A DNA stretch of 12,178 nt from Bacteroidales bacterium. Lineage in GTDB: Bacteria > Bacteroidota > Bacteroidia > Bacteroidales > SMBSF39. The stretch is from positions 1 through 12,178 of the forward strand of contig JAIOSH010000526.1 in the NCBI GenBank assembly GCA_021107685.1. Reading direction: 5' to 3'. The translations under genes and the position numbers were made by a program. The notes below the pieces were generated by a model. That model saw nothing but the letters and a program-made list of their open reading frames with translations. It was not told the DNA's origin and did not search any database. This document shows positions 7,824 to 12,178 of the stretch, piece by piece. Position 1 is the first letter of the stretch. Every line of letters begins with the position of its first letter.

Positions 7824-8510
7824 ATGATTAAAACAGTAAAACTTACAAAAATCTTTAGAACAGATGAAGTAGAAACCACAGCATTGAATGAAGTTTCGTT
7901 TGAAATAACTAAAGGAGAATTTGTTGCAATTATGGGACCTTCCGGATGCGGAAAGTCAACCCTTTTAAACATCCTCGGATTGCTTGATAATCCATCCGGA
8001 GGTGAATATTATTTTCTTGATAACGAATTGTCAAAATTTTCTGAAAGACAAAGAGCCAGATTAAGAAAACAAAATATCGGATTTGTTTTTCAAAATTTTA
8101 ATCTTATTGATGAATTAACAGTATTTGAAAATGTTGAATTACCGTTGATTTATCTCGGGATGAATGCTAAAGACCGTAAAGCAAGAGTTGAAGAAGTATT
8201 GGAACAAATGCAAATAATGCACAGGAAAAAACATTTTCCATTGCAGTTGTCAGGCGGGCAGCAACAAAGGGTTGCAGTATCAAGGGCTGTTATTGCAAAG
8301 CCATCATTAATACTTGCTGATGAGCCTACAGGAAACCTTGATTCTGTACATGGCGAAGAAGTTATGAACCTGCTTGTTGATCTTAATCAAAACGGTACTA
8401 CAATTATTATTGTAACTCACTCACAAAGAGATGCCGAGTACAGCCAGCGAGTTGTCCGGTTGTTTGACGGACAAATCATTACGGAAAACATCAGGCAAAG
8501 GGTTTTGTAA
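7824..8510 (+). CDS. ABC transporter ATP-binding protein, LolD/MacB family
   Basis: This 228-aa cytoplasmic ATPase powers the flanking permeases. All core motifs are intact: Walker A GPSGCGKST at 38-46, Q-loop Q90 in FVFQNFNLI, signature LSGGQQQR at 142-149, Walker B LILADEP at 162-168, D-loop NLDS at 171-174 and the switch histidine H199 in VTHS. The LSGGQQQRVAVSRA and DEPTGNLDS wording is typical of the LolD/MacB/FtsE branch that pairs with FtsX-fold permeases, and the length is normal for a stand-alone subunit. It follows the first permease after 65 nt and precedes the second after 79 nt, so one ATPase gene probably serves both. The ATG at 7824 gives the usual short N-terminal strand before Walker A. 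Confidence 0.96.
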   Translation: MIKTVKLTKIFRTDEVETTALNEVSFEITKGEFVAIMGPSGCGKSTLLNILGLLDNPSGGEYYFLDNELSKFSERQRARLRKQNIGFVFQNFNLIDELTVFENVELPLIYLGMNAKDRKARVEEVLEQMQIMHRKKHFPLQLSGGQQQRVAVSRAVIAKPSLILADEPTGNLDSVHGEEVMNLLVDLNQNGTTIIIVTHSQRDAEYSQRVVRLFDGQIITENIRQRVL

Positions 8511-8581
8511 AATGAAGAAACAATCAAATGAAGGAATGAAGAAATGATAATTCGTAATTCATAACTTATAACTCATAACCC
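8510..8581. repeat. compound tandem repeat (octamers then heptamers) filling an intergenic spacer
   Basis: Bases 8510-8549 divide into five 8-nt units: AAATGAAG, AAACAATC, AAATGAAG, GAATGAAG and AAATGATA. Bases 8547-8581 divide into five 7-nt units: ATAATTC, GTAATTC, ATAACTT, ATAACTC and ATAACCC. Together they occupy nearly the whole gap between the ATPase stop and the ATG of the second permease. There is no coding potential and no hairpin of note. Confidence 0.6.
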
Positions 8582-8589
8582 AAAAACTC

Positions 8590-11109
8590 ATGTTTAAAAA
8601 TTATATTAAAAGTGCATACAGGAATATCATAAGGAATAAATTCTATTCGGCAATAAATATTGTTGGTCTGTCTATCGGTATTATTGCTACGACTTTTATT
8701 CTTCTTTATAATCAGAATGAACTTGCTTATGACAGGCATCACGAAAAACACGAAAGGATTTATCGCCTTGAGTCAAATTTTACAATCAGCGGCAAACATG
8801 ACCTTTTTGCAGTAACATCTGTTCCGCTTGGTCCGGCATTTAAGCTGGAATTCCCGGAGGTTGAGGAATTTGTTAGGTTTGCAGGAGGTGATGGGATATT
8901 AATAAGATACGGTGATAAAGAATTTTATGAGGATGCATTATTTTATACTGATTCAACAATTTTTAATGTATTTACACACGAATTTATTTGGGGTGATCCT
9001 GAAAAGGCACTAACCGAACCTAATACATGTGTTTTTACCGAAACACTTGTTAAAAAATATTTTGGTGATAAAAATCCTATAGGCGAAATCATTACTAATG
9101 CCGATAATGTTGATTTTAAAATTACAGGTGTAATAAAAGATCTACCTGAAAACTCACATTTAAAATACAATGGTTTATTTTCTATTGCTACGCTTTCAGA
9201 ACGTATTGGACGTGAACGCTTCAACAGTTTTGAACCCGGAGCTTTCTGGAATATAGGCTCATATACTTACATTTTATTAAAAGAGAACAGTAGTATTGAA
9301 AATGTTTTTGAGAAATTCCCGCAGTTTTATGAAAAATATATGAAATCTATTGGCGATCAAATTAATGCAAGTTTTCAGGTAATGGCAACACCTTTGGCTG
9401 ATATTCATCTCACATCAAGTCTCAGTGCTGATCAGCCTACAGGAAATAAAGCTTATGTATATATATTTTCATTTGTTGCCCTTTTTATTTTGTTAATTGC
9501 TGCAATTAATTATATGAATATGGCAACGGCAAGGTCGGCTAACAGGGCTAAAGAAGTTGGGATAAGAAAAGTTTTGGGAGCATTCCGGTCACAATTAATG
9601 CGACAATTCCTAAGTGAATCGGTTATTTTGGCAATTATTGCCTTTGTAATAGCAATTGCAGCAGTATATTTACTGTTGCCTGATTTTAATGAGATTGCCG
9701 GAAAAAATCTAGTCTTTGGTTTTAGCTCAACACCGTTTATCCTGCTGGAAATATTTGTAATAACAATTATTATCGGTCTTATTTCGGGAAGTTATCCAGC
9801 CTTTTATCTATCTTCATTTATTCCTGTAAAAGTGTTAAAAGGAAAAATCAATGTAGGCAGAAAAGGCGGATTGCTAAGAAAAATTCTCGTAGTATTTCAG
9901 TTTATCATTTCAATTACTATGATCATTGGAACTATTGTGGTTTCAAAACAATTGGATTTTCTAAAAACAAAAGACCTGGGTTTTGAAAAGGAAAATGTCA
10001 TTGTGGTTGGTGTTCAGGACACTGCATTTATAAAAAAAACCCCGACATTCAGAGAGGAGCTTTTACAAAATCCTAATATAGCAAATGTTTCAACTTCAAC
10101 AGGTGTTCCTGGCAATATAAGACAAATAATTGTTATGAGGGTTGAAAAAGATGAGAAAATCAGCACCCCTGCAGAAATTAGTGATAGTCTAAAAGTTTCA
10201 AATGTGGATACTACAGGAAATACAGACACTACAACTTTCCAAACCGGAAGCAGTATGGTAGAGCATGCACTAAACTTAATAATGATTGATTACGATTATA
10301 TTAATTTGTATAATATTGAGATAACAGAAGGCAGAAATTTCGACCGTGAGATGGGAACAGACCTTGAAGAAGGAGTGATAATAAATGAAGCTACTGCCAG
10401 GGAATTAGGCTGGACTGATGTTCCTTTGGGTAAAAAAATTGATTTCGGAATTGATCTGGACGGCTCTGCAAGAAGGCACACAAAAGTTATTGGTGTTGTA
10501 AAAGACTTTCATTATCTTTCTCTGCACAACAAAATTGACCCGTTGTTAATGTTCCTTAGCGACAGACCGAGATTCTTCCTGTCTATTCGTATTGATGAAA
10601 ATAATCAGCGGCAAGCTCTTGATTATATTGAAAAAAAATGGAACGAATTTGGAAATATCAATCCTTTTGATTATGATTTTCTTGATAAAACAATGGATGA
10701 AATGTATGAAGCCGAAGAAAATATCGGGAGGATATTTCGCATAGCTTGTGTATTATCAATATTTATTGCGTTATTAGGATTACTTGGCTTGTCTTCATTT
10801 ATTGCAGAGCAAAGAACTAAGGAAATCGGGATACGCAAGGTGCTGGGTGCTTCTGTCGAAAGTATCTTAAAAATTTTGTATAAAGAATTTTTTATCCTTA
10901 TAATAATAGCATTAATTATTGCTTCACCGGTAGCATGGTGGATACTTGATGACTGGTTGAACACTAATTTTATTTACAGCACAACAATCGGATGGTTTTC
11001 ATTTGTATTGGCAGGATTGTTGGCTCTTGTAATAGGCTTACTAACAATCAGCTATCACATTGTAAAAGCTGCGACAACTAATCCGGTTGATTCAATTATG
11101 TGTGAGTGA
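8590..11109 (+). CDS. ABC transporter permease, MacB/FtsX type with two FtsX domains (second permease)
   Basis: This 839-aa inner-membrane protein is a diverged paralog of the first permease with the same eight-helix plan: helices at about residues 21-43, 287-310, 340-364, 381-405, 430-452, 715-738, 766-786 and 800-822, with two large periplasmic domains at about 44-286 and 453-714. The two FtsX coupling loops are SANRAKEVGIRKVLGAFRSQ near 316-335 and EQRTKEIGIRKVLGAS near 740-755. It exceeds the first permease by 37 residues, largely through an extra Thr/Ser/Asp-rich segment near 517-560 in the second periplasmic domain. The MFKNYIKSAYRN start at 8590 aligns with the paralog's start and is preceded by a repeat-rich spacer without a Shine-Dalgarno sequence. 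It is the last gene of the plus-strand cluster and ends 12 nt before a convergent regulator gene. It may form a heteromeric transporter with the first permease or a second transporter sharing the ATPase. Confidence 0.93.
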   Translation: MFKNYIKSAYRNIIRNKFYSAINIVGLSIGIIATTFILLYNQNELAYDRHHEKHERIYRLESNFTISGKHDLFAVTSVPLGPAFKLEFPEVEEFVRFAGGDGILIRYGDKEFYEDALFYTDSTIFNVFTHEFIWGDPEKALTEPNTCVFTETLVKKYFGDKNPIGEIITNADNVDFKITGVIKDLPENSHLKYNGLFSIATLSERIGRERFNSFEPGAFWNIGSYTYILLKENSSIENVFEKFPQFYEKYMKSIGDQINASFQVMATPLADIHLTSSLSADQPTGNKAYVYIFSFVALFILLIAAINYMNMATARSANRAKEVGIRKVLGAFRSQLMRQFLSESVILAIIAFVIAIAAVYLLLPDFNEIAGKNLVFGFSSTPFILLEIFVITIIIGLISGSYPAFYLSSFIPVKVLKGKINVGRKGGLLRKILVVFQFIISITMIIGTIVVSKQLDFLKTKDLGFEKENVIVVGVQDTAFIKKTPTFREELLQNPNIANVSTSTGVPGNIRQIIVMRVEKDEKISTPAEISDSLKVSNVDTTGNTDTTTFQTGSSMVEHALNLIMIDYDYINLYNIEITEGRNFDREMGTDLEEGVIINEATARELGWTDVPLGKKIDFGIDLDGSARRHTKVIGVVKDFHYLSLHNKIDPLLMFLSDRPRFFLSIRIDENNQRQALDYIEKKWNEFGNINPFDYDFLDKTMDEMYEAEENIGRIFRIACVLSIFIALLGLLGLSSFIAEQRTKEIGIRKVLGASVESILKILYKEFFILIIIALIIASPVAWWILDDWLNTNFIYSTTIGWFSFVLAGLLALVIGLLTISYHIVKAATTNPVDSIMCE

Positions 11110-11153
11110 TAATCTCTATGTTTAAATATTTAACCATTTCCTAAAATCACTCA
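11103..11153. terminator. inverted repeat spanning the convergent gene ends, possible bidirectional terminator
   Basis: TGAGTGAT (11103-11110) is perfectly complementary to ATCACTCA (11146-11153). The arms cover the stop region of the second permease and the last codons of the convergent LytTR gene, with a 35-nt loop containing the palindrome TAAATATTTA. The loop is long and no T-run follows, so termination is speculative. Confidence 0.25.
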
Positions 11154-11877
11154 ATCTGCTGTAGCTAACTATTGTTTCGCAATCTGTTTGAGGCTTTAAT
11201 TCTATCTTAATCCGGCTTTTTGATAAGGGATACATGTTTTCTATAGCACTGAAATTCACAATAAATTGACGGTTGACCCTGAAAAAATATTTTGGGTCAA
11301 GAATGTTTTCTAATTTATCTAAAGAAAAATCTATAGGATAATTAATATTGTCTTTAGTACAGAAAAAAACATTTTCATTATTAACATAAAAATATGCAAT
11401 ATCATCTGCTTTTATGCTTTTAATTTTTTGTCCGTAACGAACAATAAATCTTTCCTGATATTCAATTTTATTGCTTAAAACCTTAATCAATGAATTATAA
11501 TCAATTTTATTTGCTTTTTGTAATTGATTTAATTCCTTGAATTTATTAATGCTTTGTTCCAATTCCCGGATTTCAATTGGCTTTAATAAATAATCTATGC
11601 TGTTAACTTTAAATGCTTTAATCGCATATTGGTCGTAAGCAGTGGTAAAAATAACAGGTGTCTTTACTTTTATCTGTTCAAAAATCTTAAAACAAAGCCC
11701 GTCAGCGAGATGAATATCAAGAAAAATTAAATCCGTTTTATTGTTGTTCAGCCATTTTACAGCTCCTTCAATAGTGTCAATTTTACCTTGAATATAAATA
11801 TTTTTATCAATTTGACGCAGCATTTTTTCCAGATGATCCGCTGCAATCTTTTCGTCTTCAATTATTAATACATTCAT
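11122..11877 (-). CDS. LytTR-family response regulator (LytR/AlgR type)
   Basis: This is a two-component transcription regulator, 251 aa from the chosen start. The receiver domain (about 1-115) shows the acidic pair E7/D8, phospho-acceptor D54 in FLDIHL, T79 in FTTAYDQYA and the conserved K99 in YLLKPI. A linker leads to a LytTR DNA-binding domain at about 140-250, with the family pattern FIVRYGQKIKSI, DIAYFYVNNENVFF, and FFRVNRQFIVNFSAIE. An upstream in-frame ATG at 11934 would add 19 residues, but those overlap the coding end of the preceding gene. The ATG at 11877 starts exactly at MNVLIIEDE, where receivers normally begin, 4 nt after the upstream stop. No LytS-type histidine kinase is next to it in the window. 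It faces the ABC cluster tail-to-tail; whether it controls that cluster cannot be told. Many Bacteroidota regulators of this type have a kinase elsewhere. Confidence 0.93.
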   Translation of the reverse strand: MNVLIIEDEKIAADHLEKMLRQIDKNIYIQGKIDTIEGAVKWLNNNKTDLIFLDIHLADGLCFKIFEQIKVKTPVIFTTAYDQYAIKAFKVNSIDYLLKPIEIRELEQSINKFKELNQLQKANKIDYNSLIKVLSNKIEYQERFIVRYGQKIKSIKADDIAYFYVNNENVFFCTKDNINYPIDFSLDKLENILDPKYFFRVNRQFIVNFSAIENMYPLSKSRIKIELKPQTDCETIVSYSRLSDFRKWLNI

Positions 11878-11881
11878 TTGA

Positions 11882-12178
11882 TTATTTAAGAATAACTTTC
11901 TCAACATAATAAGTTCCCACTCCGAATAACTCAATAATATATAATCCCCTGGGTAAACAGCTTAAATCAAGCTTATTATTATCTGAAGAAATAGCTTCTT
12001 TAAGAATTATCCGGCCATAAATATCCGCTACTTTCAAGTAAGTATTTGAATTTGATTTAATACCGGAAATATTCATGATCCCATTCGTTGGATTAGGATA
12101 TATGCTAATTTCTTTATTACAACGATTTTCATCCGATATAATAACCGGATCTCCATAAATCTCAATATCGTCGATATA
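11882..12178 (-). CDS. C-terminal part of a T9SS-secreted protein with type A sorting domain (5' end outside window)
   Basis: The frame is open from the window edge to the stop at 11882-11884, giving 98 residues. The visible start of the fragment, YIDDIEIYGDP, matches the closing strand commonly seen at the end of beta-jelly-roll (MAM/concanavalin-like) domains in secreted Bacteroidota proteins. Next comes a linker and then a Por secretion system C-terminal sorting domain of about 75 residues: ISIYPNPTNG, then VADIYGRIIL, then LPRGLYIIEL, ending in YYVEKVILK. In the family this domain directs passage through the type IX outer-membrane translocon and is removed on secretion or surface attachment. 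An internal ATG at 12076 lies inside the sorting domain and is not the real start. The catalytic or binding part of the protein lies outside the window, so its function is unknown. The regulator gene starts 4 nt downstream. Confidence 0.88.
   Translation of the reverse strand, partial: YIDDIEIYGDPVIISDENRCNKEISIYPNPTNGIMNISGIKSNSNTYLKVADIYGRIILKEAISSDNNKLDLSCLPRGLYIIELFGVGTYYVEKVILK

Noticed and set aside
11878..11934. Upstream ATG at 11934 as an alternative start for the LytTR regulator
   Set aside because: It would add 19 residues overlapping the end of the T9SS protein gene and displace the receiver domain from its usual N-terminal position. The ATG at 11877 fits the family exactly.

Overview
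The window is strongly AT-rich and looks like chromosomal DNA from a Bacteroidota bacterium. The most direct evidence is the truncated protein at the right edge, which ends in a type IX secretion (T9SS/Por) C-terminal sorting domain, a device restricted to that phylum. Other support comes from two MacB/FtsX-type permeases of about 800 residues that begin with MFKNY, starts lacking Shine-Dalgarno sequences but preceded by A/T-rich DNA, a TAnnTTTG-like promoter element, and a LytTR response regulator. I cannot name a genus.

Layout, left to right. (1) 2-115, plus strand: the last 37 codons of a gene that starts outside the window, followed by a 180-nt spacer with a GC-rich hairpin and octamer-periodic repeats. 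(2) 296-3550, minus strand: one very large flavo-iron-sulfur oxidoreductase (1084 aa). It strings together the parts usually encoded as separate subunits of HcnABC/opine oxidase/PDH1-type amine dehydrogenases. (3) 3551-3811: a divergent spacer with a candidate promoter and an inverted repeat. (4) 3812-11109, plus strand: a five-gene ABC export cluster, consisting of a membrane fusion protein, an 88-aa protein of unknown function, a first 8-TM permease, a LolD/MacB-type ATPase and a second 8-TM permease. A 72-nt compound tandem repeat separates the ATPase from the second permease. (5) 11122-11877, minus strand: a LytTR response regulator, convergent with the ABC cluster. (6) 11882-12178, minus strand: the C-terminus of a T9SS-secreted protein, 4 nt upstream of the regulator.

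How the genes may work together. The ABC cluster reads as one tripartite-style exporter or lipoprotein/peptide extrusion machine. The ATPase drives mechanotransmission in the FtsX-fold permeases, and the fusion protein extends the path through the periplasm. No TolC-like outer-membrane partner is in the window. The regulator has no histidine kinase beside it; its target cannot be read from the sequence. The oxidoreductase is transcribed away from the exporter, and nothing ties the two functionally beyond their shared upstream spacer.

I saw no rRNA, tRNA, CRISPR array, insertion sequence or transposase. No gene-free stretch exceeds 300 bases. Most of the window is recognisable family content. 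The parts that deserve a second look are the single-chain oxidoreductase, the small overlapping gene, the repeat-filled spacers and the inverted repeats between genes.
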